Positions 1 to 8,684 of a stretch of DNA of 64,000 nucleotides are shown piece by piece. The DNA is taken from NCBI GenBank assembly GCA_017795045.1, contig CP051244.1, positions 662,584 to 726,583 of the forward strand, read 5' to 3'. Position 1 is the first letter of the stretch. The number at the start of each line of letters is the position of its first letter. The DNA comes from Allomuricauda sp. (lineage in GTDB: Bacteria > Bacteroidota > Bacteroidia > Flavobacteriales > Flavobacteriaceae). The notes beneath the pieces are model-generated. The model searched no databases and was not told the origin of the DNA. It was given only the letters and a program-made list of their open reading frames with translations. Position numbers and translations under genes: made by a program.

Positions 1-488
1 CCTTGTTCCTCCCCTATTTAAGGAGCCTCAATTTGGATAATCTTTGCATTGCCTCCCCGGATATGGGTGGTTCCAAAAGAGCCTATGCCTATTCCAAGGC
101 ATTGGAGTGCGATGTGGTCATCTGCTACAAGCAACGGGCCAAGGCCAATGTGATTTCACATATGGAACTCATTGGGGATGTAGAGGGCAAGAATGTGGTT
201 TTGGTGGACGACATGGTGGATACCGCAGGTACACTTACCAAAGCAGCTGATCTAATGATGGAACGCGGCGCCTTAAGTGTCCGTGCAGTGACCACACACG
301 GATTGTTGTCCGGCAATGCCTATGAAAGAATAGAAAACTCAAAGCTGACGGAACTGATCATTACAGATTCAATTCCCATTGATCATAACCAGAAAAAAAT
401 AAAGGTATTGAGTTGTGCCAACCTCTTTGCGGATGTGATGCATAGAGTACACCACAACACTTCCATATCTTCAAAATTTTTAATGTAA
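1..488 (+). CDS. prs: Ribose-phosphate pyrophosphokinase, 3' part
   Basis: C-terminal 162 or so codons of PRPP synthetase, which makes 5-phosphoribosyl-1-pyrophosphate from ribose 5-phosphate and ATP for nucleotide, His and Trp synthesis. The 5' end lies outside the window, so the in-frame TTG at base 3 is not a start. The visible part holds the PRPP-binding signature VVLVDDMVDTAGT at about residues 65-77 of the fragment and the preceding KRAKANV-like flexible-loop segment, followed by the usual SIPI and INNSI-like C-terminal blocks. It is followed after 19 bases by rplY, the conserved prs-rplY-pth order seen in many bacteria. Confidence 0.95.
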   Translation, partial: LFLPYLRSLNLDNLCIASPDMGGSKRAYAYSKALECDVVICYKQRAKANVISHMELIGDVEGKNVVLVDDMVDTAGTLTKAADLMMERGALSVRAVTTHGLLSGNAYERIENSKLTELIITDSIPIDHNQKKIKVLSCANLFADVMHRVHHNTSISSKFLM

Positions 489-507
489 ATCAATTTAATA
501 TATTACA

Positions 508-1146
508 ATGAAGTCAATTACTATCAAAGGATCCCAAAGAGAAAGCGTGGGCAAGGTATCTACCAAGGCCCTACGTAATGCTGGAAAGGTCCCTTGCGTG
601 CTGTACGGAGGGGAAAAGCCATTGCATTTTTCAGCAGAAGAGATCTCATTCAGAGATTTAGTGTACACCCCCAACGCTCACACTGCTGTGATTGAGTTGG
701 AGGATGGCCAAAAATTTGATGCGGTACTACAGGACATCCAGTTTCACCCTGTAACCGACAAAATTTTGCACATCGATTTCTATCAATTGTTCAATGACAA
801 ACCTGTGACCATGAACATCCCTGTACGTTTGGAAGGAAACTCCCCTGGGGTACGAAACGGTGGTCGTTTGTTGTTCAGAAAGAGAAAACTATCCATCAAG
901 GCTTTGCCAGAATTATTGCCTGATTTTATCACTGTGGATATTTCCAAGCTTAGAATCGGTGGTACCATTGCCGTAGAAACCTTATTGAGCGATGATTTTA
1001 CCATTCTACACCCAGATAGTACTGCGGTGGTACAGGTGAAAGCTTCCAGAACTTCTGTTGCGGATGAAGAAGATGATGAAGAAGAGGAAGGCGCTGAAGG
1101 TGCTGCTGAAGGTGGCGATGCCCCAGAAGCAGAAGCTACGGAATAG
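508..1146 (+). CDS. rplY: 50S ribosomal protein L25/general stress protein Ctc
   Basis: A 212-residue long-form L25 (Ctc/TL5 type). The N-terminal domain (about 1-90) binds 5S rRNA, and the beta-rich C-terminal domain runs from about 98 to 185. The last 27 or so residues are almost entirely Asp, Glu, Ala and Gly, a low-complexity acidic tail that is common in Bacteroidota L25. The ATG at 508 begins [11 protein letters not shown], the normal start of the family. It is likely cotranscribed with prs (19-base gap) and is closed by the strong hairpin at 1171-1205. Confidence 0.96.
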   Translation: MKSITIKGSQRESVGKVSTKALRNAGKVPCVLYGGEKPLHFSAEEISFRDLVYTPNAHTAVIELEDGQKFDAVLQDIQFHPVTDKILHIDFYQLFNDKPVTMNIPVRLEGNSPGVRNGGRLLFRKRKLSIKALPELLPDFITVDISKLRIGGTIAVETLLSDDFTILHPDSTAVVQVKASRTSVADEEDDEEEEGAEGAAEGGDAPEAEATE

Positions 1147-1170
1147 CCTATTATACCCATAAAACACAAA

Positions 1171-1212
1171 GCATCCCATTCGCGATCATGCAACTAATGG
1201 GATGCTTTTGTA
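1171..1212 (+). terminator. Rho-independent terminator after rplY
   Basis: GCATCCCATT (1171-1180) pairs perfectly with AATGGGATGC (1196-1205), with a 15-base loop. It is followed by TTTTGTATTTTT. It separates prs-rplY from pth. Confidence 0.9.
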
Positions 1213-1218
1213 TTTTTG
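1211..1218 (+). promoter_or_regulatory. Possible -7 box for pth
   Basis: TATTTTTG matches the Bacteroidota TAnnTTTG box and lies directly after the rplY terminator stem. No good TTG is seen about 20 bases upstream, so the call is weak. If real, transcription begins near 1225, and the in-frame ATG at 1188 inside the terminator loop cannot be used. Confidence 0.35.
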
Positions 1219-1301
1219 GACAAATATCGTTTAAACGGATGCTCAAATTCATCAAAGCATTTTTCACTACTGCCAAACCTTTACTACAAGAAACAGATTC
1301 C

Positions 1302-1868
1302 ATGAAAAAATTCCTTATAGTCGGCCTGGGAAATATAGGGTCGGAATATGAAGAGACCCGACACAACATCGGGTTTAAAATATTGGATTTTTTGGCAGAA
1401 CGGGAAAGCTTTACCTATGAAGATGCCAAACTTGGTGCTGTAGCCACATTTAGGCACAAAGGAAAAAGTGTTTTGTGCTTAAAACCTTCCACATACATGA
1501 ACTTAAGTGGAAAAGCCGTTAAATATTGGATGGACAAGGAAAAAATCCCCTTGGACAATGTGCTTGTGATCACGGACGATATTAATCTTCCCTTTGGCAG
1601 CATCCGTCTGAAGACCAAAGGAAGCGATGGGGGCCACAACGGATTAAAGGATATACAGAATACCCTCCAGACCTCCCAATACAACCGTTTTAGATTTGGA
1701 GTCGGGGCGGAATTCAGTAAGGGAAAGCAGGTGGATTACGTTCTCGGGAAATGGAACAGCGAAGAAAACCAGGCTCTACCTGAACGCTTACAAAAAGCAG
1801 CGGACCTTGTTCTATCTTTTATTTTTGCCGGCACAAAGAACACCATGAACCAGTTCAACGGTTCTTGA
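1302..1868 (+). CDS. pth: Peptidyl-tRNA hydrolase
   Basis: Pth releases tRNA from prematurely dropped peptidyl-tRNA. From the ATG at 1302 the product is 188 residues and starts MKKFLIVGLGNIG, the family's standard first strand. Asn11 and His21 (in TRHNIGF) match the catalytic Asn10/His20 of E. coli Pth, and the DD at ITDDINLPFG gives the catalytic Asp. The frame stays open upstream to ATGs at 1239 and 1188. The 1188 start lies within the rplY terminator and is rejected. The 1239 start would add a 21-residue basic extension, which some Flavobacteriaceae annotations carry, and cannot be excluded. It converges with the lipoprotein gene, with stops two bases apart. Confidence 0.95.
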   Translation: MKKFLIVGLGNIGSEYEETRHNIGFKILDFLAERESFTYEDAKLGAVATFRHKGKSVLCLKPSTYMNLSGKAVKYWMDKEKIPLDNVLVITDDINLPFGSIRLKTKGSDGGHNGLKDIQNTLQTSQYNRFRFGVGAEFSKGKQVDYVLGKWNSEENQALPERLQKAADLVLSFIFAGTKNTMNQFNGS

Positions 1869-1890
1869 ATTTAATGCACTTTAAATTCAA
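1865..1890. terminator. Perfect inverted repeat across two convergent stop codons
   Basis: TTGAATTTAA (1865-1874) and TTAAATTCAA (1881-1890) form a perfect 10-bp stem with a 6-base loop. The pth stop (1866-1868) and the opposing stop (1871-1873) both lie in the left arm. The stem is AT-rich and lacks a clean T-run, so bidirectional termination is an inference from its position. Confidence 0.5.
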
Positions 1891-2557
1891 ACACCCCGGA
1901 ATCTGAAATATTCCCTTCATCATCTGTAGTCAAGACTTTCCAATAATACGTTTCTCCTGAAGTGACACTTACGGCCAATTCCATAACATCGGCTTCCGTG
2001 GTTCCCACAGATGACGCCGGTGGGTTCACATCTGAAAAAAACACTTCAAAAGAGGCTATATCACTATCCACATCAGCTCCCGACCATTCCAGAGTCACCT
2101 CATTGGCTATATCCTTTAATACCGTGGAACCCGAAATGGGAGATACGGCCTGCGCAGGAAAAGGCGCATAAGTGGTTTGGGCACCTGCATTGTAAAACAA
2201 CCATGTATCACTTGTTACAACCTGATCGGACCTACTGTTGGTTGAGGTGACCGACCATGCAAAAGGAGTTCCTTTGGCTATGGACAGACTGACCGATGTG
2301 GCTGCGGTTGATAAGGTTTGTGGAACGTTGGTTTCCAAATTGACCACCGTCAAAGTGTAACTATTGGTATTCGCCGAAGATCTCCACTCAAATGTAACCT
2401 GACTCAATTCTTCATTGATACTTACCCCTGTGGTACATTCCGAGTTTTCCCCAGGGAACACCAACTCCGCCGCTTCAGGAACCACAGGTCCATCATCATT
2501 CCCTCCGCAAGAGGCAAACAACAGTAAAAGGATGAGACTGACTAAAGATTGTTTCAT
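1871..2557 (-). CDS. Secreted lipoprotein with fibronectin-III-like repeats
   Basis: This 228-residue protein has a lipoprotein signal: a hydrophobic run and the lipobox FASC with Cys17, followed by GGNDD. The stretch after Cys is of the acidic kind linked in Bacteroidota to surface export of lipoproteins. Two repeats of about 95 residues follow, each ending in an SWSVTS- or YYWKVLTTDD-like strand, typical of fibronectin-III-like surface modules. The start overlaps the stop of the upstream metallopeptidase by four bases (ATGA), so the two genes are translationally coupled and probably act together at the cell surface. The exact function is unknown. Confidence 0.8.
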   Translation of the reverse strand: MKQSLVSLILLLLFASCGGNDDGPVVPEAAELVFPGENSECTTGVSINEELSQVTFEWRSSANTNSYTLTVVNLETNVPQTLSTAATSVSLSIAKGTPFAWSVTSTNSRSDQVVTSDTWLFYNAGAQTTYAPFPAQAVSPISGSTVLKDIANEVTLEWSGADVDSDIASFEVFFSDVNPPASSVGTTEADVMELAVSVTSGETYYWKVLTTDDEGNISDSGVFEFKVH

Positions 2558-5500
2558 TTTTTAATCAATTTAAATGTATCCTTGATTCCTTCCGCTTCAA
2601 CTTGAAGATAATAGGCTCCCTTGGATAATTCCGACACATTCAACTCCAAATTCTCCCCATACAGTTTTTTTACGTAGGTCTTGACCAACCTTCCATTTGA
2701 TGAGAACACCTTAACCGATACAGCACCCACAAATCCATTGAGATAAACTTCCGTGATTCCCGCTGTTGGGTTTGGTGACAAAATAGGCTGCAACGCATTA
2801 AAATAGGTCTGTTCAAAAACACCTTGACAAGGCAAATCCGTGTAAACCTTTAGAGTGTTCTGCCCTTCTTTCAACTCCAATTGTATGTTGGAATCCATTG
2901 TTTGGGTCACCAATCCGTTCAGCTCCACATTATAAAGATTGGCCCCTTCCATGGTAAGCTGTACAAAACCCTCTTCTGTGACGGCAACAACTTCCAAGAT
3001 ATCAGGTTCAGAGACCACAATGTCATAGCATACTTCACGATATGTAATCAACCCATTGGTCCCGGTAATGCATAAAGAATAGGTTCCAGCATTCAAATTT
3101 GAAAACGTATGTCCTGTGGTAAAATCAACATTAACTGGAGAACCTCCTCCATCCAAAACAGCGGAATACGTTATGGTATTGTCCGTTGGGGTAATGGTCA
3201 CAGAACCGTTGTTATTACCCCTGCAGGTCTCGCTTAAAATTTGCACTTCAAAATTATCAGGAGTAAATCGGTAGACTGCACAACCATTGGTATCCACTTC
3301 AACGCCTTTTGGTGTACCCAAGCAAAGATCGTCCCCATCGTCAAACACTCCATCTTCATCATCATCCGGCCTAAAATTACCTTCCACACAGACTTCCATG
3401 GAAAATGATATCAACGCCCCCCCATCACTGGATGCATTGTCCTTCACCTCCAACACCCATTCCCCCAAAATGGATTCTCCATTCAGTGAAGCCAAAGAAC
3501 CCAAAGGGGCCACGGTTCCAGAAATAGCGGGATTTCCACCACAAACAATCGCACTTCCGTCATCATCAAAAACGGCATTTATATTATTCAACCCACCACA
3601 AGTACTGGATATCAATGCAACACGGGTACCTTGAGGGGAAATAAGAGTGATCATCAAATCTTCCAAATAGCTGTGGTCCAGTTCCAGATTTACATTGAGA
3701 TCGGAAATAGGCAAATCTTCAAAAAACTGTATGGACGAGGTTATTGTTGGAGTGCCCACATTAGAAATTTCCAAGGGCAGATTTTTGGATTCAAAGTTTT
3801 TACAGTTCAACTGTATGGTCGTAAAACTGAAAGGTGTTCCAAAAGTGCCCGTACCACAATCGTTACTTGGCCGTACCCTCCAAAAATATTCGGTTTGTTC
3901 CTCCAGATTCGTGGCCTTATAAAAATTAAATGGTACAGAGGCCGATTCAATCACATTGGAAAACCCAACATCTGTGGCAATTTCCAAGTCATAATTGGAA
4001 TACAAAGGGTCAGTCTCCCATTCCAATTGGGTTCCCAAAGATGCATTTACTACCATATCAGCAGGAGAGACCAGCACAACATCAGCAAAACCGGTATCTT
4101 GAACATTAAGTGAAAAGACCACATCCTTGGTTACCGAGGCTGAAGTAGAAGTTACCGTAATATCATAAATCCCTGGGGCAACACTTCCCGTATTGGAAAG
4201 TGTCAAATCCACCGAAGTACCATTGACGCTTGCATTGGTCGGTGAAAAAACAGCCGTTAAACCCACAGGTACATCCGCGGAGAAGGTAGAAGTTTCATTG
4301 AATCCCAAAAAAGTTTGGTACGCAAAAGGGATGACAATGTCGTCAGGTTGACAAACGGAATAGGACAGTTCGGAGAACTCCAAGACCACCTCAGAAGCCT
4401 CAATCGTAAAATTCGTTGCATTGACCGCAAAGAAAATATTATCACTGGCCTTTACCATAATACGGGCAGTAGACGTAGCGTTTCCAGGGAGAAGTATTTC
4501 CTCCGACCCATCATTCAGGGTATCATCGGCCAACATAATGGGAAAAGTGGCCCCTCCATCCAAAGAAAGGTAAATATCCACAGTCTTTGCATCAATAGGT
4601 AAAATATTGGTATTGGCCACATCCCAGGTAACTTCTTGAATAGTTCCCCCACTGTATGTTTCAGATGAAGTTTGGGAAGTCACTACAAAAGGCCCTGCTG
4701 CCTTGATCACTTTTACATCCAAAACATCTGATACTACCTGCCCACCACCAGAAGCATTGTCCCTCACCGTACAGGCAAAAGTCAGGGTCCGCTCTATTTC
4801 AGAAACGGTTTCCCATGCATCACCCTCTCCCGGAGTGGTCTGGGTAAGGTTTCCTTGCACTATATCGGACAATCGGGGAAAATATCTCTTGGGATCTATG
4901 GAAGGGGGCCGCGATCTAAAATTGGCGCCACTGGCATTGGTTGGACCAAAAGTATTGGTCGTTACCACACCATTATTGATCTGCTCCCAAGTGTATGTAA
5001 GGACATCCCCCACATCTGGGTCTGTTGCACTACCCTCCAAAACAAAGGCTGTTCCTATTGGTATTATAAAGTCATTTACAGGCGACAGTACCGGAGGAGA
5101 GTTAGTGATGGCCGTGGTTTGGGCGCAAGAGGTAGACTGCAGGTAATCAGATATTTGCAGGATGCTGTTATAGTGAAAATAATCATCCCCATTGGGCGCT
5201 ACATTGTTTCCTTCAACAATACCGGCATACCCCATAATGGTGGTTCCGCTGGCCGGCTCGGCCTGCACACCGGTTCCTTCCGACTCAAAAGACCATGTAT
5301 GGTTGGCACCAAATTGATGTCCCAATTCATGCGACACAAAATCCAGGTCGAAGATGTCGCCCTCAGGCTCAAAGGCTGCCGAAAAAGCGCTCCCCTTTTG
5401 GTTATCCACACACACGGCCCCAACAAAACCAGCATTCCCATTATTTTGGGAAACAGAGCCCACCTTGTGAAATAAATGCCCAACATCATAATTGGCCTCC

Positions 5501-6330
5501 CCTATATTGGTAGTAAGGGTATTCTGAACTTGTGAATTAAGGTTCCCATTGTATGGATCGGTATCTGGATTGGTATAAATCACCAAGTCATTATTGGGCA
5601 CTAATTCCAAAGTAACCCCCAAATCGGTTTCAAAGACCTCATTTACCCGCGTCAAGGTGGCATTGATAGCTGCCAAGGCATCCGCAACAGTGCCTCCATG
5701 ATAGGCTGTATATTCCCCAGTTACCGAAACAGCTATCCTATACTTTCTGAGCACTTGGTCATCCACCAAGGGCACAATGGTTTTTGCGGTAAGGCTCTGT
5801 TGGATTTTCTCGGTCTCACAGACAAAGCTATTTTTCCCCTCAGCATCTGCCCCTTTTTTATAAAGTATATAGGCATTGGGCTTATTTGATACGGGTTCCA
5901 TGAAAACCTTTTCCTGATCGTTCAGGTTCACCACCATACTCTGGAGTCCTTTGTGGGAACTACTGAGCTTAATCTTGTATTTCCCATCTTGGCTTATCCC
6001 CGTGAACGATTGGATATTGGGATACTTTTGGGCCAACTCAGGGTGCAATACCGGTGTTTCGGTAAGTGTAAAGGGAACCACTTCCCCATCTCCGTTGGGA
6101 AAGTATACCGTAACGCTCTTTCCTTTGGATGTCCGTGAAGGAACAAGCTTCTCCTTAAAGAGGTCCTCTTCCAAAGAAAAAACCGCACGGGCCTTTTCCA
6201 CATGCTTTATGGAAGAACTCTTCAAGTAGGATTCTTTTTGGGCCGATTTCCAATAACCCTGTTGTCCAAATGCACAAAAGGAGCCAAAAAATATGGTTAT
6301 TGAAAAAACAAGGTGTAATTTAGCCTTCAT
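2554..6330 (-). CDS. T9SS-secreted reprolysin-like zinc metallopeptidase
   Basis: A multidomain secreted protease of about 1258 residues. After a Sec signal peptide (ending near CAFGQQ) comes a propeptide-like region. The metzincin zinc site HELGHQFGANH follows at about residues 334-344, with a downstream Met-turn-like IMGYAG, as in reprolysin-type (M12B-like) peptidases. Further on are Ig/FnIII-like segments, a proprotein-convertase P-domain (about 850-980), a calcium-binding Asp-rich stretch (DDDEDGVFDDGDD) and a C-terminal T9SS sorting domain starting near LSPNPTAG. The ATG at 6330 is preferred because it gives a compact signal peptide; the ATG at 6345 adds five residues. It is the first gene of an operon with the lipoprotein gene downstream. 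Confidence 0.9.
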   Translation of the reverse strand: MKAKLHLVFSITIFFGSFCAFGQQGYWKSAQKESYLKSSSIKHVEKARAVFSLEEDLFKEKLVPSRTSKGKSVTVYFPNGDGEVVPFTLTETPVLHPELAQKYPNIQSFTGISQDGKYKIKLSSSHKGLQSMVVNLNDQEKVFMEPVSNKPNAYILYKKGADAEGKNSFVCETEKIQQSLTAKTIVPLVDDQVLRKYRIAVSVTGEYTAYHGGTVADALAAINATLTRVNEVFETDLGVTLELVPNNDLVIYTNPDTDPYNGNLNSQVQNTLTTNIGEANYDVGHLFHKVGSVSQNNGNAGFVGAVCVDNQKGSAFSAAFEPEGDIFDLDFVSHELGHQFGANHTWSFESEGTGVQAEPASGTTIMGYAGIVEGNNVAPNGDDYFHYNSILQISDYLQSTSCAQTTAITNSPPVLSPVNDFIIPIGTAFVLEGSATDPDVGDVLTYTWEQINNGVVTTNTFGPTNASGANFRSRPPSIDPKRYFPRLSDIVQGNLTQTTPGEGDAWETVSEIERTLTFACTVRDNASGGGQVVSDVLDVKVIKAAGPFVVTSQTSSETYSGGTIQEVTWDVANTNILPIDAKTVDIYLSLDGGATFPIMLADDTLNDGSEEILLPGNATSTARIMVKASDNIFFAVNATNFTIEASEVVLEFSELSYSVCQPDDIVIPFAYQTFLGFNETSTFSADVPVGLTAVFSPTNASVNGTSVDLTLSNTGSVAPGIYDITVTSTSASVTKDVVFSLNVQDTGFADVVLVSPADMVVNASLGTQLEWETDPLYSNYDLEIATDVGFSNVIESASVPFNFYKATNLEEQTEYFWRVRPSNDCGTGTFGTPFSFTTIQLNCKNFESKNLPLEISNVGTPTITSSIQFFEDLPISDLNVNLELDHSYLEDLMITLISPQGTRVALISSTCGGLNNINAVFDDDGSAIVCGGNPAISGTVAPLGSLASLNGESILGEWVLEVKDNASSDGGALISFSMEVCVEGNFRPDDDEDGVFDDGDDLCLGTPKGVEVDTNGCAVYRFTPDNFEVQILSETCRGNNNGSVTITPTDNTITYSAVLDGGGSPVNVDFTTGHTFSNLNAGTYSLCITGTNGLITYREVCYDIVVSEPDILEVVAVTEEGFVQLTMEGANLYNVELNGLVTQTMDSNIQLELKEGQNTLKVYTDLPCQGVFEQTYFNALQPILSPNPTAGITEVYLNGFVGAVSVKVFSSNGRLVKTYVKKLYGENLELNVSELSKGAYYLQVEAEGIKDTFKLIKK

Positions 6331-6386
6331 ACATAGTTTGGGCATAGGTCAATTTCAAAAATAAGCCTTTTTTATTTCTTGATTAG

Positions 6387-7316
6387 GTGGAAACAATCCA
6401 GAATATTTCTCTTTTTAAGCACAATACGTATCAAACGGTAATTACCATTGGCACTTTTGATGGTGTTCATCTGGGTCACCGCAAGATATTGGAACGCCTC
6501 ATAAATAGTGCCAAAAATACCGGATTAAAATCCACAGTCCTCACTTTTTTCCCACATCCCAGAATGGTGCTCCAAAAAGACACCAATATAAAACTACTGA
6601 ATACCATTGAGGAAAAAACCCAAATCTTAAATGATTTGGACCTGGATTATCTCATCATCCATCCTTTTACAAGACAATTTTCACGACTTTCGGCAACCGA
6701 GTTTGTCCGTGATATTTTGGTCAATAATTTAAAGGGCAAAAAAATCATTATAGGTTACGACCATAGATTCGGAAGAAACCGTAACGCCAATATCCAAGAC
6801 CTTATAGCTTTTGGCAACACCCTTGATTTTGAGGTAGAGGAAATTCCCGCCCAAGAAATCGACGATGTTTCCGTTAGCTCCACAAAAATCCGAAATGCCC
6901 TAAAAGAGGGTGATATTGCCACCGCCAACAGCTATCTGAGCTATGCCTATATGCTTACGGGCACCATAAAAAAAGGGAAGGGCCTTGGGAAACAATTTGG
7001 GTTCCCGACCGCCAACCTGCACATTCCCGAAACCTACAAACTCATTCCAAAAACCGGCGTGTATGTGGTCAAGAGTACCATTGACGGCAAAGAACATTTT
7101 GGAATGATGAACATTGGCTACAATCCTACCGTAGGAGGATCCGAAAAAAGTATCGAAATCAATTTTTTTGATTTTGAAGGCAATCTGTACGACAAGAAAA
7201 TACAGGTAGGCATTTTACATCGCATTCGCGATGAGCACAAATTCAACTCCGTAGAAGAACTCCAACAGCAATTGGCAAAGGACAAAGAGGTGTCGTTGGA
7301 CCTAATCTCCCAATAG
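6387..7316 (+). CDS. ribF: Bifunctional riboflavin kinase/FAD synthetase
   Basis: Converts riboflavin to FMN and then FAD. The 309-residue protein has the N-terminal FAD synthetase nucleotidyltransferase domain with the signature GTFDGVHLGH at residues 22-31 and an SSTKIR motif near 165. The C-terminal flavokinase domain carries GKGLGKQFGFPTANL (about 200-214). The start is GTG, chosen because it begins METIQNI ahead of the first conserved strand. The stop codon is followed immediately by the ATG of the HTTM gene, so the two are cotranscribed. Confidence 0.95.
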   Translation: METIQNISLFKHNTYQTVITIGTFDGVHLGHRKILERLINSAKNTGLKSTVLTFFPHPRMVLQKDTNIKLLNTIEEKTQILNDLDLDYLIIHPFTRQFSRLSATEFVRDILVNNLKGKKIIIGYDHRFGRNRNANIQDLIAFGNTLDFEVEEIPAQEIDDVSVSSTKIRNALKEGDIATANSYLSYAYMLTGTIKKGKGLGKQFGFPTANLHIPETYKLIPKTGVYVVKSTIDGKEHFGMMNIGYNPTVGGSEKSIEINFFDFEGNLYDKKIQVGILHRIRDEHKFNSVEELQQQLAKDKEVSLDLISQ

Positions 7317-8633
7317 ATGACATTCCATTTTCTTTTTAAAAAAATAGACAATGCCCAACTGGTTGTCTTTCGTATTTTCTATGGTCTTTTGGTCAGTGCG
7401 GAATGTTACGGGGCCATAGCCACGGGTTGGGTCCGAAGAACCCTGATCGAACCCAAGTTCACCTTTACTTTTATTGGGTTTGAGTGGCTACAACCCCTGC
7501 CCGGCAATGGCATGTACGTCTATTTTGCCCTAATGGGTACTTTGGGAATCTTAATAACCATAGGTTATAAATACCGTTATAGTGCTTTGGCCTTTGCCTT
7601 GATGTGGACTGGGGTGTACCTGATGCAAAAAACATCGTACAACAACCATTATTACTTGCTGATGTTGTTGGCCTACATTATGGCATTCCTCCCTGCCCAC
7701 AAAGATGCCTCTTTGGATGCCAAATTGAACCCAAAACTACATTCCTTCACCATGCCCAATTGGGTAAGGTGGACCATTATCTTTCAGTTGTTCATTGTCT
7801 ACACCTATGCCTCAGTGGCCAAACTGTACGGAGATTGGCTGGATTTTAGCATCATTGAACTCTTGATGAAATCCAAATCGGATTATTTTTTGATCGGTGA
7901 ACTTTTACAGGAAAAATGGGTGCATAAAATCGTGGCATTTTTCGGTATTTTTTTCGATTTGCTCATTGTGCCCGCCCTGCTTTGGAAACCTACCCGTAAA
8001 ATTGCCTTTGCCTTGGCCATTTTTTTCCACCTCTTCAACAGCGCCGTGTTCCAAATAGGGATTTTCCCCTATCTATCCTTGGCGTTCACAGTCTTCTTTT
8101 TTGAACCCCAAACCATTCGAAACGTATTTCTGAAGACCAAAAAAGTGGTTGTTGAACAATCCAAAACACTTCCCGAAAACCACCGATGGGTTCTGGGAAT
8201 CTTGGGAGGATACTTTCTTATACAACTTCTCCTCCCGTTGCGCCACCATGCCTTTCAAGATGATGTTTTATGGACCGAAGAAGGCCATAGGCTCAGTTGG
8301 CGGATGATGCTACGCAGTAGGTCCGGGACCATTCGTTATAGAGTGGTAAACAAAAAAACAGATAAAGTAACGTTTATTGACCTCGGGGATTATCTCACCA
8401 AAAAACAGCGCAGAAGAGTAGCCTGTTATCCTGATTTTGCATGGCAATTTGCCCAGCATCTCAAGAAAGATTATGCACAAAAGGGGGAGGATATCCAGGT
8501 TTTTGTGACCAATACGGTAAAAATCAACCAAGGGGAGTATTATGAATTCATAGACCCCAAGGTGGATTTGGCCAGTGTTCCTTGGAAGCATTTCGCCCAC
8601 AATGACTGGATTCGTCCATCGCATCAGGAATAA
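7317..8633 (+). CDS. HTTM-domain membrane protein (vitamin K-dependent gamma-carboxylase-like)
   Basis: A 438-residue integral membrane protein with about seven or eight hydrophobic segments in the first 280 residues, then a soluble C-terminal part. The sequence pattern (FRIFYGLL near the start, HNHYYLL-type loop written NNHYYLL, YASVAKL and FHLFNSAVF) fits the HTTM family, which is distantly related to vitamin K-dependent gamma-glutamyl carboxylase. The substrate in bacteria is not known. The gene abuts ribF with no gap, and its last bases contain the -33 element of the serS promoter. Confidence 0.8.
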   Translation: MTFHFLFKKIDNAQLVVFRIFYGLLVSAECYGAIATGWVRRTLIEPKFTFTFIGFEWLQPLPGNGMYVYFALMGTLGILITIGYKYRYSALAFALMWTGVYLMQKTSYNNHYYLLMLLAYIMAFLPAHKDASLDAKLNPKLHSFTMPNWVRWTIIFQLFIVYTYASVAKLYGDWLDFSIIELLMKSKSDYFLIGELLQEKWVHKIVAFFGIFFDLLIVPALLWKPTRKIAFALAIFFHLFNSAVFQIGIFPYLSLAFTVFFFEPQTIRNVFLKTKKVVVEQSKTLPENHRWVLGILGGYFLIQLLLPLRHHAFQDDVLWTEEGHRLSWRMMLRSRSGTIRYRVVNKKTDKVTFIDLGDYLTKKQRRRVACYPDFAWQFAQHLKKDYAQKGEDIQVFVTNTVKINQGEYYEFIDPKVDLASVPWKHFAHNDWIRPSHQE

Positions 8634-8636
8634 TTG

Positions 8637-8667
8637 TTGGGCACGTCTTCAGATTGAATTAAATTTG
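8637..8667 (+). promoter_or_regulatory. serS promoter (Bacteroidota type)
   Basis: TTG (8637-8639) and TAAATTTG (8660-8667) are separated by 20 bases, a full match to TTG-N19-21-TAnnTTTG. The serS ATG is 18 bases downstream. Confidence 0.8.
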
Positions 8668-8684
8668 CGGCTCAATACAAGGCC

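Noticed and set aside
783..1193. 136-residue minus-strand ORF opposite rplY
   Set aside because: Its Ser-rich composition mirrors the GAA/GAT-rich acidic tail of L25, so it is a shadow frame.
1188..1301. Long Pth start at 1188
   Set aside because: It lies in the loop of the rplY terminator, and the family begins at the MKKFLIVGLG strand.
7317..8633. Vitamin K-dependent carboxylase activity
   Set aside because: The HTTM domain is only distantly related, and I cannot point to the catalytic Lys or a substrate.
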